Shown here: piece after piece, positions 11,636 through 24,591 of the stretch
Layout: every line of letters starts with the position of its first letter
How positions within the stretch are numbered: position 1 is the first letter of the stretch
Source of the DNA: Mesostigma viride
Lineage: Eukaryota; Streptophyta; Mesostigmatophyceae; Mesostigmatales; Mesostigmataceae
Reading direction: 5' to 3'
DNA length: 64,000 nt
NCBI GenBank assembly: GCA_009746045.1
Contig: RPFO01000333.1
Location: 1,489,550-1,553,549, forward strand
Made by a program: the position numbers and the translations under genes
Notes under the pieces: generated by a model
The model's database searches: none
The model's input: only the letters and a program-made list of their open reading frames with translations
What the model was told of the DNA's origin: nothing

Positions 11636-13332
11636 GTCCCTGGTCCTAATTTTAGGACTGAGTTCAACTCAGTCCTAATTTTAGGACCTAATTTTGAGGT
11701 TTTGTAGAGAATTCGCCCCGGTCGGAATATTTGGCAGAAAAATTTTCTCAAAATTTATTCAAATACTACTTGAAAAGATCTTTCTTGGACATATTTTTGG
11801 GATTTTTTTGGATTTGGTTTGGGCGGCTAACCGTACGGTGAAAGTACAGGTGGTAAGGGTACATTTTCACGCGAAACGTGAGTTCCGGAAATGCACGACC
11901 TAGCCATGGCGGCTTGCGCCCATGCATGCAGTTTACGTTTTCGGACGATTTTGCGGGCCAAACCCAGGAAATAGATTTTTATGTCCTAAAGATGATATAA
12001 GTGAATTTTAACCTCGCGGGGATGCGATTTACTGGGTGTCGGCACTGTTCTTGCTGGAAAAATCTGCGATTAGGCAGGTCGACGGAATGGATTACTACAA
12101 TTGATTCCCGGATCAAATCGAAGGGTTTATAGGTTTCTTTCTACCTTTTATCATGTATTGTCGTAGATTAAGTCTAGTGGCAGTAAAGATTTGATGATTT
12201 CGACCACTCTGTCACGTCATGGTTTGTGTGCCGCAAAGTGCCACTTTTGCAGGCACCGCCTGGGCCAAGGTAACGCCAGCCGTGCCAGGTAAAGCTGGAA
12301 TATCGCTGCTTCATCGTTTCATGGTATTCGTACATGAGTTTAAGCTTGCGATGCGCTGTCAGTTTTGAGTCTTGCTGCTCTTTCTTGACCGTTGCCTGCC
12401 CCTCTCTAAAACCATCTTTTTAGATGATCTTACCAGGCATTTGCCTTACCGTAGCGTGGCTGTACAAGGTTTTAGGTGCTGAATGGGTTAAAACACTTTC
12501 ATAGATGTTAGTTATTCTCTTGCTATGTTCATACTGCATGATTGTGTGGTCATGGGCTGCGTCAAGGGTACTGTCAAGCTTATACGGGTGAGTGAAAAAT
12601 CTTGGTGATAAACCACTGTCATCATGTGCCAGCAGGTATCTTGGCCATGTCATGGCAAGGTAATACAGTTTTATCCATGTCCATTCTTGTAAAGAACAAT
12701 TAAATGTGACTAACCTACCCATTATATCGGTGGTTATTACTTATAATACATCCCTTTGTAGCTACGTATCCATACGCATTCCCTATATGTATGCATAGGC
12801 TTTCACACATACTAAGGTACAATATAACTGCAATATGATGATGCAAGTATGTTTTCCTATTATGCCTGAAGGGAAATGGGCTGATTGACATGGTTTGTGG
12901 CCACGCTACTATGTAGTATGACCGCACTTACATGCTTGCCAATTGCTAGCATGGCCCAGTCCTATGTATAGGACTGGCAGTATTTGGCGTGTTTCAGGCA
13001 GTGCCAGTGGCCAAATTGAGTCCAGTTTTTTGCCACAGGTCAAGAACTATATTGTTTACATGCCTGTATTTTTTTAACATGCTTATGGAATTTATTCAAT
13101 TTTTGCCACTCATGCTTCCACACAAAAATGCAAATTCGCCGACGGTGCCATACATCCATGTAATTTTTAGGAGTTTGGGTCAAGTTTTCACTGATGTAGT
13201 ATTTTTGCCAGCAAGAGGACATCAAATACTCCATAGACTCACATCTAAGCATCTTGGATGGACCACCCACCTAGTCACTACACACGGTTGAAAAAGGTCA
13301 ACTCAGTCCTATTATTAGGACTGAGTTGGGAC
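11636..13332. mobile_element. 1.7-kb AT-rich block with hairpin ends
   Basis: The left end carries two face-to-face copies of CCTAATTTTAGGACTGAGTT (about 11645-11690). The right end carries the palindrome AACTCAGTCCTA/TAGGACTGAGTT (about 13301-13328). The interior is markedly AT-rich compared with both flanks, and no transposase-like ORF is visible. GTCCC appears at both outer edges in inverted orientation, but I could not find a convincing target duplication. A non-autonomous DNA element is likely; the class is open. Confidence 0.4.
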
Positions 13333-13339
13333 GTGCAGT

Positions 13340-13941
13340 GCTCAGACGCTCGATCTCCAGTCCGCGAGGAGGCCGAGCTCGACAAGCTAGCGCCGCCTAA
13401 TTAAGTCATCGTCTAGAACTTCGACCTATAGTGGCAGGTGAGAACTCCGTGAAGCTACTAATTGTGCACATTGAAGCGTTTGAGACTGGAGAAATTCGAT
13501 CCTTGGCGGACTGGGCCTCATTGGTGAGATGAAGCTGGAGGCCCTCCGCCTTCCCCGCTCGCGGGGTAAGACGGGGGCGCCTCCGCTGCTGCTCATCATT
13601 GAGAACCCGGCGGACAAGATGTCGTTCCGTGCAGGCGCCGCAAGCGGCTCGAGAGGACTCACTACACCTTGGTTGGACGATCGACGACAAGTGACCCTGC
13701 ATACCCTGACTTGGGGCGACAACCCATGCAAGAACCTATGCAGGGCCTCTGAATCAGAGCACTGGGGAATCTTGGCTCGCAGTTTGGTGAACGCTGCCAC
13801 ATACTGTGGCCGGGAACGTGAGATCCTGCCTGCGTGCAGTTCGCCAAAGAGTCCCGGTCTAAGCCGATTAGCTGGTCCTGTGGTAACACTTAATTCAAGG
13901 AATCTCCTGAAGGCTAGCATGAGAGTAGGTATAGATCTGCA
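13340..13941 (-). pseudogene. gypsy-like gag relic, C-terminal part
   Basis: The minus-strand ORF contains RPQYVAAFTKLRAKIPQC followed by ALHRFLHGLSPQVR, the typical end of a Ty3/gypsy retrotransposon gag core. It is cut at the LINE A insertion; the candidate N-terminal part is at 31236-31921. The duplicated target ATAGATCTGCA occurs at 13931-13941 and 31225-31235. Confidence 0.6.
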
Positions 13942-14040
13942 CACGATGATATAATTTTCAGCCGCCATGCATCGCCCAAGATTTAGCGCAATATCATAAA
14001 ACGCAGCGCAGGCAGGGATCGTATTTTCCGGAAAGTAGCC

Positions 14041-15655
14041 ATGGCGGAATCACCTTCAGCCGCCTCCTACTCCCCCGCCGATGGGGGGGATTCAGCGCCT
14101 CAATGTACCATCACGCAACTAGTCGACGCTGTGGACACCATTGCGACCCAGCCATCGTCTGCTGATGCCGCCATTAACGTTTCGTCTAAGCGGCATTGCA
14201 CCGGCCCCGCCGACGAGATGGACAGCCAGATCCCTCCGCCTGCGGCTCCTGTTTCCAGCGAGGTTTCCCGTGAGACCGACCCCCTTGACGACGACGACGA
14301 CGACGCCATCGCCGACGCTACGTTTGACCCAGCGGACTTCCTGCCTGGCGGGACTGTCGCCGAGCACCGGTTCTTTTCGCTTACCGCCGAGCAGGCGCAG
14401 GCTATCCTGCTCCTCCTGCACGCCAAAGGCCATGAGCTACATTTTCCCAGCACGTCTAGCGAGACTTCGGTGGACGACGTTCGCCATCTGGAGCTGCCAC
14501 AGCTTCGTCTTTCTGTTTTTCTGAGCTACGCGAAGGCCCCTTGCCTCCGGGCACTTTTTGCCGCTTTCGAGGATGCCGATGGCACCGCCAATACCCCCAT
14601 TGCTTCCCCGGACGCAACCCTGCGCCAGCTCAACCAGAAAGTCGACGACATGGCCGCTCAACTCGGCGCCCTATCCACTGCTATCCGCCATGCAAGACAC
14701 TGCTGAGCTCCAATCCAGCATTGCCGATGTCAAGGCCGCCATGACTACCCCGCCCCAGCCAGCCGCCCCTGCACCCACCATGCAGCTACGCTAACATGGT
14801 GAAACAGACCGACATTGCCAACCTGATGGAGGATGCCGCACGCAGGGGGGCTGCAGCCCACAAGACTGCTGTCGGAGGAGGACCAGCGGTCACGCAGTAT
14901 AGTGGTTCGATATTTCCAGGTCGCGCCACAGCCAGAAACGGACCTGATGCTAGCGCAACGCCTGTACCAGAACCTCATCGTGGGCCGGCTGCAGCTGGGC
15001 AACGAGCGCATCCGCATTGAGTCGGCAGCTTGGATGGCGGGCCAGCCTGGCCCCATCCGGGTGACTTTCGCGAATGTGGCCAGCAAGGTGAAGGTACTCC
15101 AGGCCCGCACGCTCCTAGGCGGGAGAAACGCGCCGAGCCTCGACGCCCTCCTCTCACCGGCCCAGCTAGTCATCAAGAACGGTCTGCTGGGCAGCGACGT
15201 GGCGATCAAGGCCAGGCATGATGGCCAGAAGGTCTACGTCCGCCTCGTCCACGACACCCCCGTACGTGCTAGCTGTTCATCAACGGCCAGCGCACGGAGG
15301 CGCAGGCTCCTAACAATCGGCACAAGTCGGGCCGTACCAGGCCCGCCCCAGCTGCGTCATCATCGTCTACGCACGTCCCGGGTATGGATGGCGCCCGGTA
15401 AGGGCACACCCTCGCGGCCTCGCGGTATAATAGGCTTTGGGCACAGCCTTTATAAACAAGCCCCTTTCCATCCTCATGTCGCACCGTGCGAGCATGATCA
15501 GGATGCAAGGTCGCCAGGCACGCCACGGTCAACCATCCCGCCAATTTACCAGCCTTACACGCCTCCTAGCCCGCCTTGAGCGGGATGAGGCCCAGTCGAC
15601 ACGCCGGCGACCCCCCCGGCCAGCCATGCAGGACGGAGACGACGCATATCCGTCC
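14041..15655 (+). pseudogene. LINE A ORF1
   Basis: The start MAESPSAASYS (14041) has good context and an acidic Asp run near residue 82. The reading frame changes near 14690-14830, and the second part has EERSRS-type text followed by RIRIESAAWM, RVTFANVASKVKVLQ and SLDALLSPAQLVIKNGLL. That part resembles the RRM-like or ORF1p-type domain of L1-group elements in green algae, which binds the element's RNA. The C-terminal part is proline-rich and low complexity. Decayed. Confidence 0.55.
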
Positions 15656-15789
15656 TGAAAGAAAGCCTCCATGCGTTGACAAGCATTAACCCCAATCGCC
15701 ACCCCCCCCCCCCCCCCCCACCCACCCACCCACCCATGCACCTCCAGCACTACCCTTCTCCACCCCCACCCCCACCCCCACCCCCCCGC

Positions 15790-18700
15790 TAATAGGGCAA
15801 CGGCCCATTCTTGGTATTGCAAGTTTTAACGTGCGCACCCTCCCTGCAGATCCTTCTACGAGCGGCAGTGTAAAATCATACGCCGTATAATACGGTATAA
15901 TACGGTATAATACGTAATACGCTGGCTTTGAGCGTATGATTTTTCATACGTAATACGTTTTAGCGCATAATGACGTATTATACCGTATTATACCGTATTA
16001 TACCGTATAATGCCGTGTTTTCCGCGTTTTTTTTACGTTTTGCGCGGCTAGGATGCCAGAACGACAGGGCAACGATTTGAAGCAACAGATTTCGTATCTC
16101 TACTAAGTACTGACCCGTCTGAACTTTCACGAATCGACGCGATCTTATTTTGAAATTGTGGTGCACAGTGCGCGCACCGTGCGGAGGTGGCCATGGCGAC
16201 GTGCGTTCCGTTAAAATATGGCTAATCCGGCGGGCGACAGGCGAAAAAATTAAGCCGATGGTTAAAAGTGATGTTCTATTATGATGTTTCATAGCAAGAT
16301 CTGCACTATTTGCAAATTCGCTGCCTTTGTTGGTACAGATTTGCACGGGGGTCTCATCCAACAATTTGGCCGCGATGAATAATCTAGCATGTGTGCCTGC
16401 GACGGTAGAACTCGATATTCGTGGGTTATTTTGATGCAGCAAGAGCCGTTTAGTAACGGACACCATGAAAATAACCTAAGCATCTTCGATCTGCGGCCAT
16501 TTCCTGTCATTTCTAAAATGATTTCGTTCAGGCCTGCGCGATCCGCGGTTAATCCATCCATGGCTGGCTGGCTTTTCTTGCGCGCCTGGGTAGGAAATAA
16601 TGCCGGCCGTGGTACGTTGATTTGCCGCATGTCACCGCCCAGTCTGTTTGCGCTCTTAATGAACCTGGCATGAAACTTTTTGCGCCGTTTCTGGGTTTTT
16701 CTTGCTATTTTGTTCTCCACTTGTTGCAGTTGTGCTATCAGATTTTCCGCAGCTTTCAATGGTTTTCCTTACGCTGCGTATGCCATGCTTCCTAAAGCTA
16801 CCCAGAATTGATCGGGCAGTTATCTGGCTTTGCTACGCTTCCTGTATGGAGGTTTTCACACGGTAGACATTCTATATTGCGTAGTCAAGGACCCTAGCTG
16901 CCTGGGAGCGGCATCACCGTTGCAAGGAGCTGGCGAGCTCATAGACGCCTGTCATGCTCTTCAGCCTGCTGGAAAACAAGGTTGTTGTATGGAAGGTGAG
17001 AATATGTGAGTTACTTATTATCACATCCCCACCTGTTTAGCCATGTTTAATAACATGTTGGCCCCTTGCTGGCCCACTGCACGGTCCCCTAGTTATTGCT
17101 GGCCTTTTTACCATATATAATTACTTGCATCAAAGTGAAGGCACCCAAGTAAACATAACCAATACAAAGCCACATATATACAGTTATACACATACACACA
17201 ATTATGCATGCGCACGTTTACATTCTCAGTATTACATGCAATATATCGATCGTGTCCACAATATCCACCGTATAGAGTATAGCCGAGGGTAGGGCAACCT
17301 TGGATTATGTCCAAAACAGTGTTAAAAACATGTGGATTGATGGTGGGTGTCTTAAAATGTGTAAAATCAGAGTATTCTGAGTGTGTCCGTACGAAAACGT
17401 ATAATACCGTATTATACCGTATTATACCGTATTATACATTATACTCCACCGTGACCGTATAACGCGTATAACGTACGATTGCACTCTGACGAGCGGCGGC
17501 ACCCCAGCACGCCAACGCGTCGACGAGCTGATCGCCCTGTGCGCCGACAACAAGATCGCTGTTCTTGGAGTCCAGGAGCACCGACGCACCGTTGACCCTC
17601 AGCACGCGGTCAACGGTCTGCTGGTCGACGACCTGCGTGCAGGCTGGCGGTTCCACTACGGTGGCGGCGACGCGCCGGGCCAAGGTGGTGTGGGCCTCTT
17701 GTGCTCGCCGGCAGCATCAGAGCAGCTCCAGTCCATCGTGCTGCGGTCCCCGCGTGTGCTAGTGGCCACTTTTTCAGCCACTGAGGGCCATTCACACCAC
17801 ACGCTAACCGTTATCGTGGGATATGCACCTCATGCGGGTCGAGCTCAGGCGGAACGTCAGGCCTTCTTCGACGCTCTCAAGGAGGAGGAGGCCAACATCC
17901 CAGCTCGGCACTTCCTGGTTATGCTGCTCGACGCCAACGCCATGCTGCACGCTGCCAGTTGGCACTGGGGGCGCTCAGTATTCGATCCCCACCCAACACG
18001 ACAGCCAACGGTAACACGCCTTTATTTGCGAGTCTGCTGGCAGAATCTGCGCTGGTTGCATGCAATGCTTCTTTCGCACGCCCCGCTGCGCAGCTGGCCA
18101 CCTTTTTTGGGCCGTCGGATCGGGTGGTGTGCCTTGATTATGTCTGCGTACGTCGGGCTCAGCGCCCCTCAGTTGTCGATGCTCGCGTCCTGCAAGATTC
18201 TGTCAGCACAGTGGAATCTGATCATCGTCTCGTGCTCGCTCGCATCAGATTGCGGTTTCCTGGGGTGAAACCGTCGCGACAGCTGGCACCTCAGCCAGAT
18301 CTGAAAGTGCTCCGGATTGTGCTGAAGGATGCCGACAAGATGTCAGCAGCAGAGCAGGCCGCTATGTCGCACAGGGATGATTTCCTGGCCGTATTCGACG
18401 CCGGGGGCAGCCGACAGCAGTTACACGCCATTCCGCCGCCGGGGGATATTTCAGTGATCCTCCGTGGCGGTGTCGCCGCCAAGTATCGCCTGGCTGCCCG
18501 CACCCTCCCCACCTTGCCTCCGCGTCGGCAGCTTGCTGTCCACCGTCACGCACCGACAGTGGTCGCCGCCAGGCAGATGCTCCGCCGCAACAGAGATCCG
18601 ATCGCCAAACCTGGGCTGCAAGCAGCTCTGAGGGCCGCCTACGAGCCTAGGCTGAGAAGGCAGATGCTCAGCAGATGGTCAAGGACCTGCGCAGCTGCCA

Positions 18701-19466
18701 GCAGAAGCACGACGGCAAGGGGGCCTGGTTCTGGTACAAGCGCCTCGGGCACCCGGACGGCCTCGGCCGGCCCCACCGCCACGACGTCCCCGGCGCCCCA
18801 GCCAAGCGGCTTCGTACCTGGGCCACGGCCGGCCACGGCCGAGGTCGTGGGGACAGCTGCGCCGCCCCCACCCTGCTCCCAGCCGCCGCCGCCCGCCCGG
18901 CCGCCCTGGCCGGCCCCGCTGGGCCCCTGCCCCGCCTAGGTCAGCGGCGGACTACCTAGTCGCCCCGCTGGTCGGCCCACTTGGCGACCCGTCTGACATG
19001 CCTCCTTTCACCTCTCGCGAGGTCACGGAGGCGGTCCAGCGCCTGCGTTATGACGCAGCCACCGGCTCTGACGAGATTCCGGCCGCAGTTGTAAAACTTG
19101 CAGCCGAATTCGAGGACACAGGTGTTATGCTGCTCATTCCGGGACATCTGCAACCGCCTTCTGCTGTCGTCGCAACCACCTCCAGCGGCCTGGCAACACA
19201 GTTTTCGCACGATGCTGTACAAGAACAAGGGGTCGCCGGCCGACCCCGGCAACTACAGAGGGGTGTGCATTCAAAGTGCCCCCCTCAAGCTTCTTATATA
19301 TGCGGCTCATCCTGAACCGCCTGCGCACGGCCCTGGACGGTCACCTCAGCGAGACTCAGCACGGCTTCCGCGTTCAGGTCGCAACACAGTACAGGCGCTC
19401 TTCGCTACTCGCCGCCTGGTGGAGGAACTGCAACGCCTTCAGCCTGGTGAGTCCCCTTTGCACCTT
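15790..19466 (+). pseudogene. LINE A ORF2, 5' part: endonuclease and RT fingers
   Basis: The endonuclease starts at about 15805 (ILGIASFNVRTLPADPS), is interrupted by the hAT-like element, and resumes at 17497 with RQRVDELIALCADNKIAVLG. MLLDANAMLHAAS and VESDHRLVLARIRLRFPG match conserved motifs of the exonuclease-endonuclease-phosphatase fold (catalytic Asp/Asn and the Asp-His pair). A frameshift lies near 17960. The RT N-terminal part follows (ATGSDEIPAAVVK, LYKNKGSPADPGNYRG, QHGFR) with further frameshifts, and ends at PGESPLHL, where the 10.4-kb element is inserted. Confidence 0.7.
15866..17488. mobile_element. hAT-like non-autonomous DNA transposon, 1,623 bp
   Basis: It is flanked by the 8-bp duplication ACGAGCGG (15858-15865 and 17489-17496). 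The ends are imperfect inverted repeats, CAGTGTAAAATCATACG on the left and CAGAGTGCAATCGTACG read inward from the right. An 8-bp duplication with CAG-starting termini is typical of the hAT superfamily. Both subterminal regions are arrays of GTATAATACG-like decamers in both orientations; the left array alone can fold on itself. Removing the element plus one copy of the duplication restores the LINE endonuclease frame exactly (ACG AGC GGC GGC). The ORFs inside show no hAT transposase motif. Confidence 0.8.
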
Positions 19467-19544
19467 GAGGGGATTCATAAGTGTTTGCTCAATTTCATAA
19501 ATTTTACTCAATTTTTCCACATGTGATTAAATCCTTATATTTGT

Positions 19545-20440
19545 CAAAAAAGCAGGGGTCATCCAGCCTTCAGACCATGAAAATAGACCACCCACAAAAA
19601 TTGGGCTCATTCTGAGCTCAAATGGTGACATGTGACAGCATACATGTGCAGTTTTTCGTCATTTTCCCCCTTTTCTTACATGAAACAAATATGAACAGTG
19701 GACAAATTAACTCATATCAGGCTGGATTCTTGCAGGCAGCATTTATACTATGAAAATAGACCACCCACAAAAAATTGGGCTCATTCTGAGCTCAAATGGT
19801 GACATGTGACAGCATACATGTGCAGTTTTTCGTCATTTTCCCCCTTTTCTTACATGAAACAAATATGAACAGTGGACAAATGAACTCATATCAGGCTGGG
19901 TTCTTGCAGGCAGCATCTAGACCATGAAAATAGACCACCCACAAAAATTGGGCTCATTCTGAGCTCAAATGGTGACATGTGACAGCATACATGTGCAGTT
20001 TTTCGTCATTTTCCCCTTTTCTTACATGAAACAAATATGAACAGCACTTGAACAAATGAACTCATTTCAGGCTGGATTCTTGCAGGCAGCATCTAGACCA
20101 TCAAAATAGACCACCCACAAAAATTGGGCTCATTCTGAGCTCAAATGGTGACACGTGACAGCATACATGTGCAGTTTTTTGTCATTTTCTCGGTTATCTT
20201 ACATGAAACAAATATGAATATTGAACAAATGAACTCAGATCAGGCTGGAAACTTGTAAGCAGCATGTAGACCATCAAAATAGACTGTTTACAGCTCAAAA
20301 GGTGACAAATGAAAGGAAAACAATGCAGTTTGATGCCATTGCCACTGTTCTCTTGAATAAAACATTTTTGTGCGACCAAATGAACTCGATCGATCATGTC
20401 AGGCTGGAAACTTGCAAGCATCAACTGAATCATGAAACTT
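19545..20440 (+). repeat. left subterminal array of ~175-bp tandem repeats
   Basis: About four to five units contain ATAGACCACCCACAAAAATT, a conserved CTCAAATGGTGACATGTGAC and GCTGGATTCTTGCAGGCAGC. The recurring GCAGG(C)AGC motif lies near 19731, 19905, 20081 and 20255, a spacing of about 174-176 bp. Inner units are more diverged. The array is the inverted counterpart of 28690-29760. Confidence 0.85.
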
Positions 20441-20637
20441 CATGATTCAATCTGAGATGAAATGGGATGGCACAAGAGCAACCCAGGCCATCGACAGACG
20501 ACAAGGCACATGTCTCGGCTGCCAGTGGCACGCCACGTACTCTTTCAGTCCAGCATGAATATACAATAAGTACTAAGACATCACCTTCTACTAGAAGCAC
20601 TGGCTCACTTAATAATACATCAGAAACTAGTATAAGC

Positions 20638-21290
20638 TTAGCTGGTAAACCAGTCATTGCTAATAGTCCAGTCATTGGAGAAGTTTGGCCACTGCTGCAA
20701 TGGGCGGCCGACACCATAGTTGGGCGGAGCTGACACGGATGATGGCATCCACGTGGTCACCGGGCGCCATCGTGGCACGGGCGTCGTGTTCCCAGACATG
20801 GCCAGTGTCGCAATTGAGTTGAGCGCAGCCACCGCCACAGAGACCGTGCCAGAGAAGGGATCAATGGATGGGAGCCGGCGTCCACCAACCTGCACACCAC
20901 CACCCAGCACATCAAGCCAGCATGCCTTAGGGCACGGTATATGAAGGAATAATCAACAAACCAAACAAATATATCCTATATACTCCAACAAACTATTCAC
21001 AAAGGCAGATTATGTTGATTCAAAGAAATCACAATAGGAAAGGACATACCTGGGGAAGTTGCATATGAGCCAGCATTTGCTGCACTTGCGCGAGGGGCGC
21101 TACTTCGGCGTCCCCGTCAATTACTCGTGTAGTCGTTGTAGCGGCAGGGAGTGGGAGGCGATAGTGTTGCTGTTGTTGCAGCAGCTGCTGCGGATGCTGC
21201 TGCTGTCTAATCACCAAGAAAATGTCCTCATGTGAGGACATTTTCAACCCTTGGATGGTGTCTAACTCGTTCCTAAAAGTAGTTACCAGT
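20638..21290 (-). CDS. unrecognised spliced gene of the TIR element, C-terminal exons
   Basis: Two phase-0 exons are visible on the minus strand: about 21290-21050, ending ...AHMQLPQ before a GTATGT donor, and 20889-20638, starting VGGRRLPSIDPFSG after TGTGCAG and ending ...SNDWFTS with a TAA stop. The intron is 160 bp. The first exon has FRNELDTIQGLKMSSHEDIF and a Gln/His-rich stretch. I do not recognise the protein. Its location suggests a transposon-encoded product. More exons probably lie to the right, but I could not trace them. Confidence 0.4.
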
Positions 21291-23618
21291 TGCACTTTGC
21301 ACTATAAAGTCCACAAACCAACCTAATAACAATTTTGCCATCCATATTGGGACCAAAGCACACACATATATTGAGTTACTTGGGGGTCATGTTGCCGTGG
21401 TCATGTTGCAATGTCCTATGGGTACATTTTAAGGACCCCCCCAGGGGGATCCGCTGGGTGCGAGACATGATACACCTAAAATGTATGCTGTCAGGTTTAA
21501 ACAACTTTATTGGACCTGGTCTTGGAAAGGCAGTGAAATTGGTAGCCATGCATGGCTTCTGAACACTCACATCACTGGACGTCACAAGGACCCAGCTGTA
21601 CTATCTAAAAATAACTGGAAGATGACAAGCTAAAAATGAGTGGCAGCTGTGCACCAGGGTACCCCCCTGTACTGTAACCGTTAATTAGTCCCTGCAAACT
21701 TGGTCTGAACATAGTGATGTCCGGTATCAGGGTGTACTACACATCTAGCTCTAGCAGCATGCAGACCTAAAAATATCACGGAAATATCTACTGGCATTCG
21801 CGCCAGCTCGGTTCTAAAACTGGTTACGATTTGTAGTTACGAGTAAAACTGGTAACTAGAAATAGGTACCAGTACCATCCAAATTAATTAAGCATGGATA
21901 CCATTTGTAATAACTCACACATTTTAACATATCCATGGGTACGGCATGGAAACATGTTCATGTATGATGTGTTCAAGAGTAGCAATGCTTAACATCCATG
22001 AAATATGCTCATTGTATAATGGTTTACGATTTATGAATGCAGGGGGGTCGCTACGCGAGTGACCAACAAGCACTCAAGTCAACAATATGCCCAGAAAGAA
22101 GGCAGGGCCAGGTAAAGTAAAGGCTGGTCCTGAAAATGCACCCAGGGTGCCCACAACATGTCTACGTTACACCCTCGCTATCCTAGACCCTGCAGCCTGC
22201 CGGGGGGGGGCACAAAATGTAACTGGCAGCCAGGGACCATGGTGCAGGCCAAATAGCAGGTGTAAAGCTAGCTCAAAGCTAGCTCAGTCCAAAGAATGAA
22301 ATAATAAGAAGCAAATACTTGGCAAGGTTAGGTCCATGATCGTTATTGGAGGCTTGGCTGCCACCACGGTGCTCGACAATGATGCTGAAGCCTTCAATTA
22401 TATATAAAGCAGATACTGCAAAGAGGCACAAATAGCAATACAAGCACAATGTAAGCATGACAAGCTCAAGTTTCCAAGCCAGTCTAGCTCACTTGGACAT
22501 GAGTTAAAGCGTTGGAAACATATGGGCAACATCCCAGCAGGCCTTGAAAAAGTTTTCAGCAACAAGGCAGTATATGTGTTAAATCAAACTACCACATTGC
22601 AATTCTAAGCACAGTGACTTCTGCTTGCTGCTGTTTTGACGACACAAGGCCGTTTACCTTTTCAGTGACAACACGGGAAAAGAAAGCATTACCCAGCAAA
22701 CTTCCTTTAAGTTCCCCGGACATAGGCGTAATCACAACCACGACGTTGGGCATCGAAAAGAACCGGAATCATAAAGTCTGCGGGAGTTATAAGCTACGAT
22801 ACTCTTGACACGCTTATTTAGAACGACGCGGTTGCGGATGACATCCGGAACCTTGTTCTTGACGTGCGCCCAGGCCGCCAGCTGCGCGGAACAGCTCAAG
22901 AAATATATATTAAAGGACGGTGACGCCCGGGAAGCACCCAGCCTTGCGGCAAAAGTAAAATATGGCTCGCGCTCGCCGTGGTTTTCGCCAGGCGTGACTG
23001 CGATATCACGACGAAAAAATGGAGACTCTTTGACCCATCTAACTGCCCAGGTCCCTCTGTTGCCCGGGTCGCCCATTAGCCCAGAAGCGTACCATAACCC
23101 ATACTCGCGATATCCGCAGCTACTGGGCGGAAAAAGAAATTGTAAAACCGAACAGCATACTGACCTATCATGCCATCTACGTAGCTTCCAGAATTTCTTC
23201 ACCGTTGCCAAAATCCGTTCATGAACAATATTTTCGACGTACACAAAGCACCTGCACGTCAATCTCCCCTGACATTGGTTATCTGCCCCATCTTCATGAT
23301 CTAACACGCAAACACCTAAAGTATTTGCATAACACAGGCGTTTTGCCCTCTGGTTCTCAGTTTCACTCATTGCCATATCATATTATGCAGGCACGTTTTG
23401 GTAAACAATCGCCGGCGACGTTGGTTTTGTTCGTGCGCGCACAAAGTAATTACCGGTAGTGCTTGGCAGGCTGTACGCACCTGCAGCCGCGCGCGCGCAA
23501 AGACGACGGTCACTGTGCTTTGTTCATTCAAATGCCATTTGCATGCGAGGCTCGGACAACACCGCGGACTGTTTGAATCAGAATTTTTTCACTTTTGGAT
23601 GGTCCTTCGTTTCTCGCA

Positions 23619-23938
23619 TGTTGGGGGTCGGTGCATGGGTTCTCAATGGAATTCTCAATGGAATGCCGCAACAGCCCATTTTCATTGAGAATGCAAGTCC
23701 TTTTCGCATGTTCAGCCCAGTTCAGGCTGTACGGTCAGTGTTGGGGGTCGGTGAATGGGTTCTCAATGGAATTCTCAATGGCCAATGCCGCAACAGCCCA
23801 TTTTCATTGAGAATGCAAGACCTTTTTGCATGTTCAGCCCAGTTCAGGCTGTACGGTCAGTGTTGGGGGTCGGTGAATGGGTTCTCAATGGAATTCTCAA
23901 TGGAATGCCGCAACAGCCCATTTTCATTGTGTCAGGAA
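23619..23938 (+). repeat. 120-bp tandem repeats, array 1
   Basis: Units start TGTTGGGGGTCGGTG at 23619, 23739 and 23861. Each carries ATTCTCAATGG twice and its inverse CATTGAGAAT, so every unit can form a hairpin. The 120-bp period is a multiple of three and keeps a frame open through the array, which is why an apparent 182-residue repeat protein reads here. Confidence 0.8.
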
Positions 23939-24591
23939 TATGCCCCAATATGCCTGACAAGTCTAGCACTTACTAATCTAGATAAAGTTCAGGTAGTCCG
24001 TAGTTAAGTCAGAACAACCTACAACGCCAGTATGACTGCGTAGAGCTCATGTTTGGCTACAACTTTGCCACTAGAATCACCTTGATCTGAGCTCTAGGTA
24101 GAAAGTTATGAGTCTTTTCATATATATTAAAAATATAATTACTTACAGCAGAGTGAAATCTTTTCATATATATGTGCCTGGTCACTATACGGCACTGTAG
24201 TACAATCCATGTCGTGTCATGTGGCGCATGGCCCATATAGGACAGGCGCCAATAATTCAATTCGTGGTACCTGGACCGTCAGCTAGGCGTACCTAATTCT
24301 GTCTGCCATGGTACAACCATGATTTGCCAGCAGGCAGCATCTAGCACTGGTTAAGTGTTGCCTAGCTGTCATGTTAAGTTAATTATGTTGTGGTCCTGCC
24401 GACCAGCCATATAGGTGGTGGCTGGGCTACACGCCAGTCTTCTTTTCTGACCACCACTATTCTAGAAGATGGCACCTTTCAGCCATGGTGGTTGACAAGA
24501 ATATTTCCATCATGACAAAGTCGTAAATGAGGTCATCATTATTAATGTAATATCAACAACCTCCCATGGTCACAGCATGACATTTTTGACA

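Noticed and set aside
11636-13332. Helitron
   Set aside because: Hairpins are present but the expected TC start, CTRR end and A/T insertion site were not found.
22607-23520. Nested transposon with AAGCACAGTGAC ends
   Set aside because: The 12-bp inverted pair is real, but no matching target duplication was found and no transposase is seen, so it is noted only within the interior description.
23459-24007. 182-residue repeat protein
   Set aside because: Open only because the 120-bp repeats are a multiple of three; start and composition give no support.
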